The notes: generated from the sequence alone by a model not told the origin. DNA of 64,000 nucleotides from Colius striatus (GCF_028858725.1 NC_084763.1:52398152-52462151); one strand, 5' to 3'. Counted from the first letter of the stretch, positions 12,881 through 28,795 are shown. Numbers and translations are program-made.

Positions 12881-15800
12881 AACTCACAACAATGCTGCCA
12901 GACAATGCGAAATACGCGGAGCCTGCGCGGCTGCGGCGAGCCGAAGAGGGAGGAGGGGGCTGGCCAGTATTTAGCTCTATCTGGAAGGAGTAAACGTGCG
13001 CGGTGCCCGGCGGAGCCCGCCGCCCGCCCCATCATTGTCCCCGGCTGCTGTGCTTAGAGAGGTGGGGACACGCAGCAGCCAGACGACGATATCCTGGTCT
13101 GCAGAAGAAGGTGTAACGAGAGGCACCGACAGCAGCAAAGGCTGCAAATCTCTGTCGTGTGGTTGCTATTAGCAACAAATCAGCTGAACAGCCTGCAAAC
13201 CCCGAGCACCTAGGGCGGAGGTGGCAAGGAAAACGCCGGGGCTGGAGAGGCTGAGGCCAGTGGGTGCTTTCCCGAAGGGACAACACATGCAGCCCCGGGC
13301 TGTCTCCCCGGTGGGCGGCCGAGGAGGGGCAGGGAGAGGATAGACGCTGCTGCCACCGCCCAGCACTGCACTCCAGTAGAGGGGAAAGGCAACCCAGTTA
13401 AAAGAGACAAAATGGCAGCTCCAGCCTTATAGGCATCCCTCTCGGCGCTGAGTCCCTGCTTCTTTTCTTGCCGGTCCCTCTACTGCCAGCAACTCAGTGC
13501 CTGGGATCTGTCTTTGCTCGCCCACCTGCCCCGGACCAGCGTCCCAGCCCGAGAAGCAGCAGCGCGGTGTCCCCAGGGTCTCCAGCAGCAGACCTTCGCC
13601 CTCCGCAACCAGTCCATTTAACCTGGAAAATTCCCATCCTCCCGGATGGAACACGTCCGGACCGGCTGCATCGAAGCACCCAGTGCCCATACAGAACCGA
13701 GGCTCCGCGCCCGGCGCAGCCCAGTCCTGCCGGGGACCCGCGGAGTCTGCACACAGGCTCCGTGCCCCGCGCAGCGACAGCTGCCTCGCAGGGACATCAT
13801 TCAAGCAGCATCCTTGCACCTTGGCCTCACCAGCGCCTTCCCTTGCTACACCCTTTTCGAGTTGCTTTTCGGGGTTTTGGGGTTTTTTTTAATTTCTTCT
13901 CTTTTTTTGTTTGAGTTTTGGATTGGATGTTTGCGTACTTTTTCCCTTACATTTTCCATTTAAGGTTTTTGAGATTGTGTCTGTGGGGCCGTTGCGGAGG
14001 GGTGGTTGGTTGAATATTTTTGCGTGCATCAGCCCATTTCGGAGGCCTTGAACAGCCACAGAATCTTTGGCACGATGTTGTCTCACAGAATAGAAAATGC
14101 CTCATCGAGGAGGCAACTCGAGAGCATGCACATGCAGAAGGAGGAGTAAGAAATGCGTGTTCGGGAGCTCTGTGCTCGGTGGGGTATATCCTCTTGGCCT
14201 CGGCCTCCTCCACCGGGGATGTGAGAGATACCGGCGGCGCGAAGCCCAGTGGCGGGCGCGGAGATGGAAGGGATGCTGGCTGCCTCTGCAATCAGAAAAG
14301 TGCTTCCCTGCCACTGGGGAGATTTCACCCGGCCGCTCCCTGGGGAGCACCAAACCCCCACTGCCGCCAACACTGTTGAGAGCATCGGAGCGGGGAAAGC
14401 ATCTAGCTCTTTGTCTTTCTAGACGAGGTGCGATATTCAGCTGCGTGCCATGAAAATACAGGCGCCAAATGGCTACTGTGGCCGCCTCTCCTCTCTGAGG
14501 GAGGTCGAGGCACACCGGATCCCCGCCTTGCCCTGCGAGACTGGGTCCCTCCGTCAGGGCGGACGGGAACAAGGGACCGTAGCACTCCGCAGCCGGCTGG
14601 GAGATGACAGAAAGACACATTCCGGTGCCCTCTTCCCTGCGCGCAAGTCCCCAAATTTACAAACTCGCTGGACCACTCTAAGGGCAAGAAGAGGAGGCAG
14701 CGGGGGCGCCGGCCGGTGTCGGGGCTGCGGATGCAGTGCCTTCCGGCTGAGCCGCATCCCCACGCCCGGCACGGCACGGGACAGCGCATCTCGCCGCGGC
14801 CGCCCGCGCCGGCGGGGCTGACCGGGCAGCGCGGGGCGGCGGTGCGGAGCGGCGGTGTGCGGAGCAGCGCGAGGCAGCGCGGAGCGGAGCGCCCCGGGGG
14901 TCCCCGCGCGCCGCCCCCCGCACGCCCCGTTCGAATCTGGCGGCGCGCGGAGGAAGTTCCGCGGGCGCGAGGCGGGAGAGCTGCGCAGGCGCAAGATGGC
15001 CTCTGCCCGGGCGGCGGCGAGGGGGGCGCGGAGCTGGCCCGGCCCTCCCGGCGGCGGGGCGGCCGGCGGCGGCGGCGGTCGGGCCTTGTCCGCGGCACCG
15101 GCGGGACCGAGCGCCGCACCTCCGCGCCCTCCCGGGGCGAAGCGCAGTGGTACCTCCACTCCCGCTGGCCTTCCGCGGCTCGGGGCAGGCGGCGACCGCG
15201 CGCCCCGGCGACGGGGCGGCCGTGGAGCCCGCGGATTCCTCGCACCGCCGAGGCAGGGCCGCCGCTGGTACCGGCGCTCCCGATCTGTCCACGGCTGACT
15301 CTGCCCGCTGCTCCGCGGCAGCGGCCGGAGATGGGAGTCCCTCTCCCTGCACGGCCCCGGCAGTGAAAATCTCCATTTGCCGTGGGAATTGCGTGTCCGT
15401 CGTGCTTTATCCATTACCGACTTCCCCCCCCCTTCTACAAGCTTATCACTGTTAAATGAATAGAAACATCATCCTATCCCTAAAGACGGTGAGACCGAAA
15501 GTTGCCCCAGTGCCCACTGAGCTTCAACAGTTTTTGTGTTGTTCTGGTGGGACTCTTCTCTTAGTCGTGGGGAAAAGGAGTGAATGAGCCAGAGCTGGAA
15601 AAATAAAAAACAACCAACCTCCACACTGCCAGAGTCCTTGGAATTCGTGAATTACTAAAGTACTAAAGCAACCCTGGCTGGCAGCTCTCGGAGCGGGACA
15701 ACGACTTCGTCCGCAGGCAAGCGGAGTCCCGCAGCCCTTCGGACGGGAGAAGGGGTTCTGCTGAAGGCGTCTTCTCGGCAGGAGACAGGCAGGCTACATG

Positions 15801-16900
15801 AAAAAGAAACTGTTTGTAGTAAAATAAAGGAAATCCGTTTCAAGTACCCAGAGTAGAAGCAAGAACGTTAAAAATTAACAGCGGAAACAGGAAACACTTA
15901 TCTGAGTAAACATTGTCTCAGAATTTCACCGCATTAAAATCCGGAGGGCGCAAGGTGCTCGCCGGGGCTGCGGCCACCCGCTCCCGCACCGGTACCTGGC
16001 TGCGGGGCCGCTGCCGCCGCCCACCTCGAGCCGGAGCTGGAAACCGGAGCCAGGCACGGCGAGACAACCCGATCCTCGTGAACCGGTTTGGTGGCAAAGA
16101 TCGGAATTGCAGGAGTTCCTGCGTGGTGAGAGATGAACAGTCCAGAAGTGATGTTTGAAAGGCAGGAGCGCGGGGCGAAGGGACGGGCGACGAATAGGCA
16201 CGGGAGTGGCGGAGGCGGCTTCGCCCCGGTACTGGCCTTGGGAGGGCTTTCTTTGGCACTTTGAAAATCCTCAACGAAACAAGTGAAAGCTGTTGGGCGG
16301 GGAAGGCGGCGAGCGGTACAGCCCTCGGCTGCCGCGGGGGAAAACAGCGACAGCATCTCTCCGGCTGGAAGGATGCCGCCGTTTGCTTTGCCTCCGCCGG
16401 CGGCTTTCAGTGTCTGCTTCACTATCAGAAAATCAGAGAACATCGGCCTTGAGCGGAACTCCCCATAGCTCCCCCGGTGCTGCCGGGGCCCCCGGCGGCA
16501 GCCGCCCCGCGCTCTCCGCTGCTCTCCGCGGGACGCCGCCTGTTTGCGGGAGCTCCTCGGCAGTGGCCGCCTGTCGGCATCAGCCTCTGGAGGGGCGGTG
16601 GCGTGGGCTGATCTGAGCCATGCTCGGTGCGAAGGGACGAGCCGCTCGGCTTAGCAACCTCCTCAGTCCCCCTTCTCTCTCTTTCTGAATAATTCTTCCT
16701 ACCTTTGCCCTGTTTCTGCCCGCGGAGCCCTCGACGCTCCCTCTGCCTCGCCATCCCCGGGGCTGGACCGTTACCGACGATCCCCCGTTCCGGTCAAGCA
16801 CAGAAGCGCTGCTTGAAGCTGCGGGCGGCTGAACCAGGGCGGACAGTTCGGTGGGACGAAAGGAGAAAACCACCATTTTCCAGCGGGCACTGACCGCCTC
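12880..16900. promoter_or_regulatory. Large CpG-rich block between BMI1 and SPAG6
   Basis: About 4 kb of raised GC and CpG content, densest at 14.7-16.6 kb and interrupted by a T-rich stretch at 13.86-14.0 kb. It lies 3' of BMI1 and about 4-8 kb upstream of SPAG6, so it is not the core promoter of either. Frames of 60-286 aa are open on both strands, but they are arginine/alanine/proline-rich and look like GC-composition artefacts. The clearest promoter signal in it is the NRF1/YY1 pair near 14.99 kb. Confidence 0.6.
14982..15000 (+). promoter_or_regulatory. NRF1-like and YY1 core promoter motifs
   Basis: TGCGCAGGCGCA, an NRF1 site with one departure from the YGCGCAYGCGCR consensus, runs directly into AAGATGGC, the YY1 core. 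In many TATA-less CpG-island promoters a YY1 word in this orientation lies just downstream of the start site, so plus-strand initiation near 14.98 kb is predicted. The ATG inside the YY1 word opens a frame to 15298 with no family resemblance. Confidence 0.5.
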
Positions 16901-18060
16901 TGCGGATCAGAAGCCTTTGATCAGATTGCTTGTTGAACAAGCACAGCAGACTTCACCTTCGTCCCTCGATTTATATAAATGCAACGTCGGATAATGGAAA
17001 TATTCATCTTGCATATACCAAGCCGAGATTTATTTCCGAGTAGGGAGGATTAATGTACACTTGTAAGGAAACCCGTTCGCTGTGTATCTGTAAAGGAAAA
17101 CGTTGTGAAACCGGGAGGCTGACACGGCCGCTTCGCAAGAAGATCAAGATGCTATCTTTGATCATCTTCTCGGTTATGCTTAGCAATATATATGCATCGT
17201 GGTGCCATCTGCCCAAGGCCAGCAGCAAAACAAAAGTTTCACATGGCAGCACAAACATCCGCATCGGCTTCTGTAGCTCAGCTAGAGCGCTACTGAAAAC
17301 GTTTGTTCTTTTTCAGACGGGAGATGTCAATTTGGGAGATGTCGCAAGCGCTGTAAGAGCTTCAATAAACCTCTAAGAGAGTCATCCAGCTCCCGTTTCA
17401 TTGCCTTATGCTTCATGGACACTCTACAAAGACCGATAACTGTTTCGGTTTGATGCTAAAAGCTGTGATTATCAGTTACTTCCAGTATAAAATAAGTGCA
17501 ATTTGATCAGCGTGCTAACGTACGAGCCTCTGTTGCCGGTTCAGAGCTAGTCTTTAGGTGAATTAATGCAACCAGTACAGTGTAAGTAACTGTTATAGGT
17601 GAGGGACACTCGCCAAGATAGACTGTCGGTCGCAGGGAGAGATAGCTTTACATTCAATTGCATTTAGTCCTACTGAAGTTTTATAAACAACCCGGAGCAG
17701 CACAGGCGGCACTGGGCACTTGCCCTCACAGAGATCCCGACGCTCGTCCCTTCCCAGCCTGCACAGTTTAAGGTGGGCTCAGCGAGTCAGGAGGTAAAAC
17801 CTGTGCCTGACCGGGATGTGCGAATACACCATTTGCTTGTTCTCCAGAATAATCCGAGGTCAAATAAAGAGCAGCAAATGTTTTCGAGGCAGGCGACCAA
17901 AACTAATCATGGCGATTTCTAGACTTTTTGTGTGTGTGTGTGATTTTAGAACTCTACTGTTCTGCTCACTGAAATCTTTTGTACACCCAGAAAGACTTCA
18001 AATGAGAACAAGATGTTTGTCCTTTAACACATTATCAACAGAGGTAATTTGCTATTTTTC
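16900..18060. other. Spacer downstream of BMI1, possible plus-strand exon
   Basis: Mostly AT-rich. On the plus strand a strong acceptor (TTGTTCTTTTTCAG) ends at 17316, and 47 bases later there is an AATAAA (17364-17369). This could be the last exon of a plus-strand transcript started in the CpG block to the left, but the link is inference. A short (TG)n tract lies near 17.93 kb. No protein is recognised. Confidence 0.35.
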
Positions 18061-19908
18061 AATGAATTATCCCTTTTATTTGTTTATTTCTTTGATCAGC
18101 TATAAATGAAAGTTATTCGTGTATATAAAACTGAAGTTTTTACTGTTGAAATTGAACTGTACATGTTTACTACAGGAAAAAATATCAACTCTTGTTTAAC
18201 AAGACATTATACATCAATAAGCAATAACCTTGTGGAGGATTTGCAATCACCTGGTCTATAAAAACAAGCAGGACAAATAACAGCAATTTATATGCAAAAG
18301 TAATGATTTAATGACTATAAGCAAGACAAAGCAATAAGAATTGTGCTTCTTTTGCAGACTGGAGACAATGAAATGTTTAACTACAATTTTCCCGTACAAA
18401 CATGAAACAATATCCATATAGAATAAACACCCTCACAAATGTATAACTGATGGGTGATGAACACACACAAAGTTCGACCAAAGCAAAGCACAAACTGAAA
18501 AGTGTTCTGGGCTGTTCATATGGTGGAAAAGTTCCTTCTACTGAAAAGAATAATACCTTTAGAAGCCTCTAATAAAATGCACCTATTTGCAAGGCCATTA
18601 AGGAGGAGGCAATCTCCACAATTTATTGGAAATATTAAAGTACCTGTTAAATTTTAATGAAGTTAGTACTGTACCATATACATATATATTAAAAGAAATT
18701 TAGATAAAATACCTTCATCCAGCGACTTGCTGGTTCCTTAAAATTTATACCAAATAGTTTATGGCTTCTATAATGATTCCGTGTGCTTTTAAAAACACAG
18801 TCCCACCACACTAAATAACAAAAAAAAAAGTTAAATCAAACAGGTCAAAGACTTCCGTGTTCCTTAAATTTTTTTGACTTTTTCTCTTTTCTTCACTGCA
18901 TCACTTCAACACTTGGTAAAGTAAAAATATATTGCTTGGGAAAACAAACAAACAAACAAAAAAAAAGATAAAGACGGTAAAATCCTTTTAAGATTGCCAA
19001 TTGCCTCCAGGTAATTAGAGACTTGAGTGTGCTTTCCCAATACTGTAGTTCTCACACGCAAGGTGTTTCTGGCAGTATGAGCAAAGCTCAAACAGGCGGC
19101 ATCTGCAAGGGTCGAACCAGTTTAGAAATTTAACAACCATATCATGAGTGCATGAAACACAATATTTTCTTTATAGTATTTATAAATATATCATACAATA
19201 CTGTTTCCTGTTATGTCATATACCAATATGGCATTGTACAATAAGCATAATGCCATCTGATTCTTACAAAAGCGAATCATTTAAACAAGTCAGTAAATAA
19301 AACGGTAATACCCGCTTTTAGGCATACAGATTGTAAAACTGAAGTTTACTTTTGATCGGTTCTGCGCAGCAACAGAGAAGTAAAAGATGCAACATAAGAA
19401 TCAAAATGGCTAATACGCAAAAAATTGTTATTCACAGTGACATGGCTACATATATGCATTATTCTATGCATATTCTTTTCGTTTTGTTGGATTTCAAGAT
19501 GAAAAAGCACTTGCTTTCTACAGATTCACAAAACAGCATAAGAACAATAACAATTGAAGAGAATGCAATGGAGGAGTTAGTCTGGATTAACAAACTACTT
19601 CCCGGGATTTGACTTCTGGAGAGACCAGATGATAGAGACTGAAACAGCTCTGGATCACTCAGAGCAGGTGAAGGTGTAACTTTTGTTTGCTTCCCAGTCC
19701 TCTGAAAACAATTTACATTTCAATCTTGCGTTTCCATTAACGTCCATCCTGAATGTCACCTAGTCCACCTTTTATAGCCAAGTTCAGTGTCACTACAAAA
19801 GAAAGCAATTTGGACGATAGTCACATGGATTAGCATCTATAAAGCTGTAATGGCATGGAAAGATCTATATAAAGGAGGGGCAGGGGGGTCGGTAGCCTAG
19901 TTGGCACA
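18060..19908 (-). other. BMI1: BMI1 3' untranslated region
   Basis: The region from the BMI1 stop codon to the predicted cleavage site is AT-rich and about 1.85 kb long, similar to what I recall for the human 3' UTR. It has many A/U-rich stretches and, near 18.94-18.97 kb, a U-rich (GUUU)n run on the transcript that could bind ELAV-type proteins. An internal AATAAA on the minus strand at 18622-18627 could give a shorter form of about 1.3 kb. Confidence 0.7.
18075..18088 (-). terminator. BMI1: BMI1 polyadenylation signals (two overlapping-range AATAAA)
   Basis: Read on the minus strand, AATAAACAAATAAA gives two canonical AATAAA hexamers eight bases apart. A GU-rich stretch follows further down the transcript, near 18.02-18.05 kb. 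Cleavage near 18.06 kb is predicted. Confidence 0.65.
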
Positions 19909-23580
<3,672 letters not shown>

Positions 23581-24060
23581 TCAGCGGAGACGAGCGCAGC
23601 GACGTCCCAGGTGCCGAAATCCGGCGCGTCCCCTTCCCCCGTGCAGTCGCATCCCCCGGCGCAGGGGCAGCTCAAGCGCGGGAGGCGGCGGCGCGGGGCC
23701 CGGCGGCGGGCGAGGGCCGGTCCCGAGGCCGGCGGAGCGTCTCGCCGCCACGCACCGCCCCGGGCCGGCCTGGGCGCAGCCCCGCGGAGGCGCGGTCGTT
23801 CCGCGGCACCCACCGCGCCGCTCCCCGGCGGGCGACGGGCTCTCCCCGCGGCGCGGCGCGGCACCGGCCGGCTCGGGCTCCCCGGGCGGTTCGGCGGCGA
23901 GGCGGGGGGGGAGCTCGGGGCGGGGGGGGACGCCGGCCGGGCACCGGGCTGCCGGCGAGCAGCACAAAGGGGAACCAGCGCCTCCCGGTGCGGCTGCCCT
24001 GGCATTTCCGGAGAGCGGGGAGGGGCGGCGGGGGGAGGGACGGGTGGGGGGGACACGCAC

Positions 24061-24148
24061 CTCGGAGCGGGGCCGGCCCGCGAGGGGGGTCCGGGCGGCT
24101 GCTGCTGCTGCTCGGTGCCGATCCGGATCTGCTCCGCTCTCCGAGGGG
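24061..24148 (-). other. BMI1: Candidate alternative BMI1 first exon
   Basis: On the minus strand, the 88 bases after the X-box contain no ATG and end in CCGAG|GTGCGT, an acceptable donor that could join the BMI1 exon 2 acceptor about 510 bases on. A transcript started here would have a short leader without upstream ORFs. This is inferred from motifs only; the start site is not visible. Confidence 0.35.
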
Positions 24149-24162
24149 GTTGCTATAGCAAC
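24149..24162. promoter_or_regulatory. Palindromic RFX X-box in BMI1 intron 1
   Basis: GTTGCTATAGCAAC is a perfect 14-base palindrome. It joins two RFX half sites, close to the classic GTTGCCATGGCAAC. It lies in the intronic CpG island. RFX dimers bind such sites; occupancy here is not known. Confidence 0.65.
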
Positions 24163-24589
24163 TTACACTTACACTTGGCATCCTGCCACCGCTGGGAACA
24201 CACGAGAGCCGGGAGGGGGGGCGGCCAGGGAGGGAGGGGGGGGCGGGCCGGGCCGAGCCGAGCCGGGCCAGGGGGTGGGACGCGGGGCCCGGGGGCTGGC
24301 GGAGGGGGTGGAGGAGCCGAGGAGCCCGCGAGGGTCTGGGAGCCTGGTTGCGAGGGGAGGGGGAGGAAGGCGGGAGGAGGGGGCGCGGGCGGGGTCGGGG
24401 TGCCGCAGCCCGAAGGGTGCCGGGGCGGGGTGCGGGGCAGCACGGGCGGCGGCCCTGGGCGCGGTGCTGAGCCGAGCTTTGGGGTCTCGGCCCGGCGGAG
24501 GAGAGCGCCAGAGGCTCCTCCCGAGCCTCGGCCATTTCGGATCCTCTCAGGGGCCTCTCTCCACGTCGACTCGGTACGAGGAGCTGGTC

Positions 24590-24830
24590 TGAGATCTCTC
24601 TTCTCCCCCTCCGCTCCCTCCCTCCCTCCCTCCGCCGAGCCGCGCTGCCGAGGACCGAGCCCCCCGCACCACCGGCGGGGTACCGAGTACCAACTCCCGC
24701 GCTGCCGACATGCCCTCTCCCCTCTTATCCGCTTTCCTCCTTTCTCTCCTTCCTTCCCTTCTCCCCTCCACCTCCTCAACTCTTTCTCTCCCCCCTCCCC
24801 GCTTCTTCGCCTCTCGTTTGAAAAGCCTCC
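24590..24830. repeat. Polypyrimidine tract
   Basis: About 240 bases are strongly C/T-rich on the plus strand, including a (CCCT)n run near 24.62 kb and CTTCCTTCCC-type blocks near 24.75 kb. It is low-complexity DNA in BMI1 intron 1, polypurine on the transcript. Confidence 0.8.
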
Positions 24831-24899
24831 CGTGGACGAAGCGAGCGCGGTGCAAAGTTTTGCAAGAGGTGGAAAGAGAATTGCAGCACCAGGGTAAGG

Positions 24900-27800
24900 T
24901 GTTTGTACGGGAGAAAACTAGTCTCCGGGTTCTTAAACAACCCCCCTTTTCAGCAATAAAAGCATACTAGCCGGGGGGGACGGGCGGGGGGGAAATCGAC
25001 TTTAAACGGCACATTAGTGACAACATGCGAAGGACCATGTGACCAAATCATTTCTAAAGCTAAATCAACACCTTGTCATCACAATGAAGCGACAAGAGTG
25101 AAAAACAAATGTCATTTTCACAGTCAGAAACCCGTAAACCTCCGTCGGATGCACTGATACCAACGTTAGATGCACACGTACTATTTAAAATGAGAAGGGA
25201 TAAGAGGTAAAGTGAAAAGTACACGGGGGGGGGGGGAGGGGCGAACGACGGCGACACGATGACATCTTCAGCCATGTCAATTGCAGAATAAATTATTTTC
25301 TGTCAACCAGATCCTGAAAAATGTAACGTAACAACGTTGCTCCAATGCAAGCCATTCATTTCCCCCTGTCAGGATACCCAGCATACCAGCTCCTACCCTT
25401 GGTCCCCACTCTTCCTCAGGCAGAGCTTGAGAGCCGCTTCTCCCTGCAGCACCGTGAGAGCTGCAGAAGTCTCGAGACGAGAGGCTCTCCTCAGCCACTC
25501 GCAAAGTTCGGTGGTAGGCAGCGGGAGAAAAAAAAAGCCCACCAATCTTTCTAAAAGCTTTGAATTTCGGCCAAACTGCCCAGGGGTACAATATTCCTCA
25601 AACAGTGAGCACAGCGCCAACGAGCGACCCCAGCCAGGAAACTTCTCCTGCTCCTGCAGGAGAACCCTTGAGTGAGCAGCAGATAAAACTCCCCAGCATC
25701 AAGCCGCAGCCGGCCAGCACACCAAAAAGCAACATGCGAGAAGCATCAAGCCAGACGAGGTCCACAAAGCTGTTCCTAGCCTCCTGCGGGAAAAGGAGAC
25801 CCCCGCTGCATTGTACTGCCGTTTAAATGTCGCTTCCAGGGTCCCTGACCCTCCGCTTCTTACTTTTAAACCGATACCGAGGACTTGCTTTTCCCAGAAA
25901 AGCCAGAGCCGGGGCTTCTGCGCTCCTTTCTGAAGACCTCAGCGCCCGAAGCCGGCGACTCTGAGGTCCCTTTAGGTACTTAACCATGGTCAGACTGCTT
26001 TCCCGGTTCTGTGGTTTATTTGTTCAGGTCACTAGCTTATAATTCATAAATATCTGAACCAAAAACCTCAGCAGCGGCCGAGGTCATGCAAGGCGGCCGA
26101 CCGAGAATTCCTTCCCAGCCCTGCCAGGCTGGAACAAACCTTTGAGGACATTAACACGTTTATTTCACGCAGGCGTAGCCCCTTCCTAAATGGAGGAGGA
26201 TTAAATTCAACCGTGAAACCCGTTTTGTCGAAGCAACCCCTAAACGCGGATTATTTATTGCCCAAACTTAGAGCATTTTCAACGTGCTATGAGCTATCTT
26301 TGAAACCAGTGGTTTTCTCCAGCGAGCTGAACCGGGCGCCTCATTTCTCCCCAAAAGACACCTGTACAAACACACGCACACGCGTGTCTGTGCCCGCGGG
26401 TATTTAAGACGAACGCAACACGTTTTACTACAGCAGCCTGAGCCTCGGTATCTTGGTACGAGGGAGACTCTTTCAGTTTTTTCCCTGCTCGTGCTGATAG
26501 CACGGCGAATACCAGCACTTCACACAGTCAATACACACAGCCTCTTAACCGGGACAATATATATTTACACATTGACACACGGAACAACCAAACGTAAAAT
26601 ATACGGAGATAATACTCACTAGAAGTAAACACTGCCAGACAGCTGATTATTTAGAGGCCTTAAACAGATCATGTCAAAATAAAGAAAAACAGAAGTGCGT
26701 TCTCCTGCTAGGAATCAGCTACATTATTAAAAATCTATAAAGGCAATAAGCTATCAAACCTTGCTGGACAGGTCTCTAGCAGAAGATACATACAGAAAAA
26801 CCAGAAGCATCTCCCGAGTAAGTCTGTGTACTTTGCACCCATCGCCTCTCTGAAAACTCTCTCATCAGGAATAAAGCAGCCGTCACTCTACATCTTCACC
26901 CATTATCAGTCACAGCCACTTTTACTATCGAGCCTGTTATTACTCTTTCGCTTAAGAATGGCCACATATGTTTTAAAGAAGAGACGATGCTTCTTTCTGA
27001 GAAGGCACACAGAGCTCAAATACCCCTGCCCAGCTCGCCGCAGCGGGGAAAGACCTGAATATTGGCAACAGAGTGCTAAAGGACGCCAATCCCTCAAATC
27101 GCCTCCCTGGAAAGAGGTGAAGGACATCATTTTTCTACTTTAAAAAATACACTAAAATGTTCATTTTGTACTATCTGAGAGATCAGGTAGGTCAAGCCTC
27201 CGTGTCTCTGGCAAACTGCAACACAAGTCTGTCTCAGTTTCCAGGGCGCACTGCACAGAGTCACTCAAAGTAGTTTTACTGGACTGTATTTCCAGAATCT
27301 CCCTGGTCTTGGCGACAGCCCCATAAAACAAGTTGCTCTGACCACTACAGACTATGCAAAAAAAATCCCACCAAACCAACCCAATCCAAAAACCAACCCA
27401 AACCTTTTAACGCCCAGCGTGCAAATGGACTCACATACTCATGTTTTCCTCCACGTTTCTGAAGAGTGGAGGAGCGAATCAAAGTTTGTAGAGGCTGAAA
27501 AGTTACTATCTCACTTTTATAGAAATGCTTTTTTTTTTTTTTGCTTATTTTTACCTGATTATTTGCATATTATTTGCAGTAAACAGAGAGAAGCATCCAG
27601 CATTATATATTGTCAAGGCCATAAAATTACAAAAACGCACACCAGCAACTTTCCAGTGCTGCCCATAGCAGCACGAGGAGCCCACTCGTGACACCTTTTA
27701 AGATCTGACAAAGGATTTCATGTAAATTTACCCTTCCTGAGTTCAGGAGAAAGAAAAAACCCAAAACAACTAAAATTAAAAAAACCCGACCAACCAACAA

Positions 27801-28650
27801 ACCCCAAAACCACAATCAGAGAAAAGAAATTCAAAAAGCCCCCCCCCCCTCCCCGCGTCCCACAGACACATCACCTTTGCTCCAAAGGCTCCAGCAAACC
27901 GCACGCCCCAGCTTCCCAAGACGGCAGCCAAACTGCTATCCTCACCCCCCCAAAAAAGTTCTTTCTCGGTGTTGGCCACCCCTTTCCTCTCCCAGCAGGC
28001 GCAAACCCCCCAACTTTAACATTTAGAGCAGAAATGTGAGAGAAGACATTGGGAACAACTGGCAACCGCCATCTTACAACCCATCCAGTTTCACACAAGT
28101 ACTTGTCCAACTTAAGTTAATAACATTTTCTGCTGGGCGCCCCGGCGCCTAACAACCCCTCCAGGAGGATCGCTACCCCCCGCTGGCTCTATCTCTATAA
28201 AATGGGTGCGTTATCTGACATTTTAACCTCCCCCAGACACATTTCTTTCGGGGAGGACCGAAATCATTTGACCCAGGCAGCTCCAGATTTCACGAACGTC
28301 CCTGTTTAATCAAAATCTGCCTTTAAACAAAGGGCGCTCAGGCCGGGCTGGCAGCAGGGTCTGGAAATATAAATATTCTCCTCGGGGGCCATGTGCACAG
28401 AAAGGTTTTAGGGGGCGTCTGGAGAAAGAAAGGAACTAAAATTTGCAAATGTGGGTGCGTAACGCGAGCGAGTGCACAGGCTGCTGCTGCTGCTGCGTGT
28501 CTATATGTGTGTGTGTGTGGCTGGAGCAGCCTGTCAGCGCTTTTCCCATACGGAGAGCTCGGGGGACACCTAGGCTCCCCTTTGCAGCCCCCAAACCGGA
28601 CGAAAACCGACGCCGAGCCCCCTTAGCCCCCCGCCCTTGGTAAGGCGACA
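24900..28650 (-). other. BMI1: Remainder of BMI1 intron 1
   Basis: No coding exon is seen. It contains a 12-base G run (25225-25236), low-complexity CCAA-rich stretches near 27.37-27.41 and 27.78-27.86 kb, a YY1 site at 28066-28075, a (CTG)5 run at 28481-28495 and a short (TG)n run just after it. Intron 1 is 5.1 kb in all, close to my recollection of the human first intron. Confidence 0.6.
28066..28075 (-). promoter_or_regulatory. YY1 site in BMI1 intron 1
   Basis: AAGATGGCGG on the minus strand is a full YY1 core, about 600 bases downstream of the end of the non-coding first exon. It has the same strand sense as the YY1 word inside that exon. Confidence 0.5.
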
Positions 28651-28733
28651 CCTCGCTTCATACGTACCCGGAAAACGGAGCCGGTGGGTGATGATCGGAG
28701 CGGCCAAAAAAGACAATGAAAGTTAAAAGTCGT

Positions 28734-28766
28734 TCAGCAGAAAATGAATGTGAGCCAAGCGGCCAT
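28734..28766 (-). CDS. BMI1 uORF 2 (MAAWLTFIFC)
   Basis: A 10-codon upstream ORF in BMI1 exon 1. Its ATG lies in CAAGATGG, with A at -3 and G at +4, so it is a strong initiation context. It ends at TGA, 66 bases before the splice donor, and does not overlap the BMI1 start. The surrounding bases match my recollection of the human leader, which suggests conservation. Translation is inferred. The same ATG is part of a YY1 DNA motif, which could explain its conservation without translation. Confidence 0.45.
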   Translation of the reverse strand: MAAWLTFIFC

Positions 28767-28769
28767 CTT
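28759..28769 (-). promoter_or_regulatory. BMI1: YY1 site in BMI1 exon 1
   Basis: AAGATGGCCGC on the minus strand fits the YY1 consensus. YY1 is the vertebrate relative of fly PHO, a Polycomb DNA-binding factor, and also a core-promoter factor when placed just downstream of a start site. It overlaps the start codon of uORF 2. Confidence 0.55.
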
Positions 28770-28795
28770 GAAATGAACTGCAGACGCTGTCAATT

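Noticed and set aside
14403-15414. Minus-strand frames of 232-286 aa in the 14.4-15.4 kb CpG block
   Set aside because: Three overlapping frames are open together with the same composition, typical of CpG-rich DNA.
17270-17300. tRNA-like box A (GTAGCTCAGCTAGAGCGCTA) near 17.27 kb
   Set aside because: No box B and no cloverleaf follows, so it is a chance match or a very decayed tRNA-related fragment.
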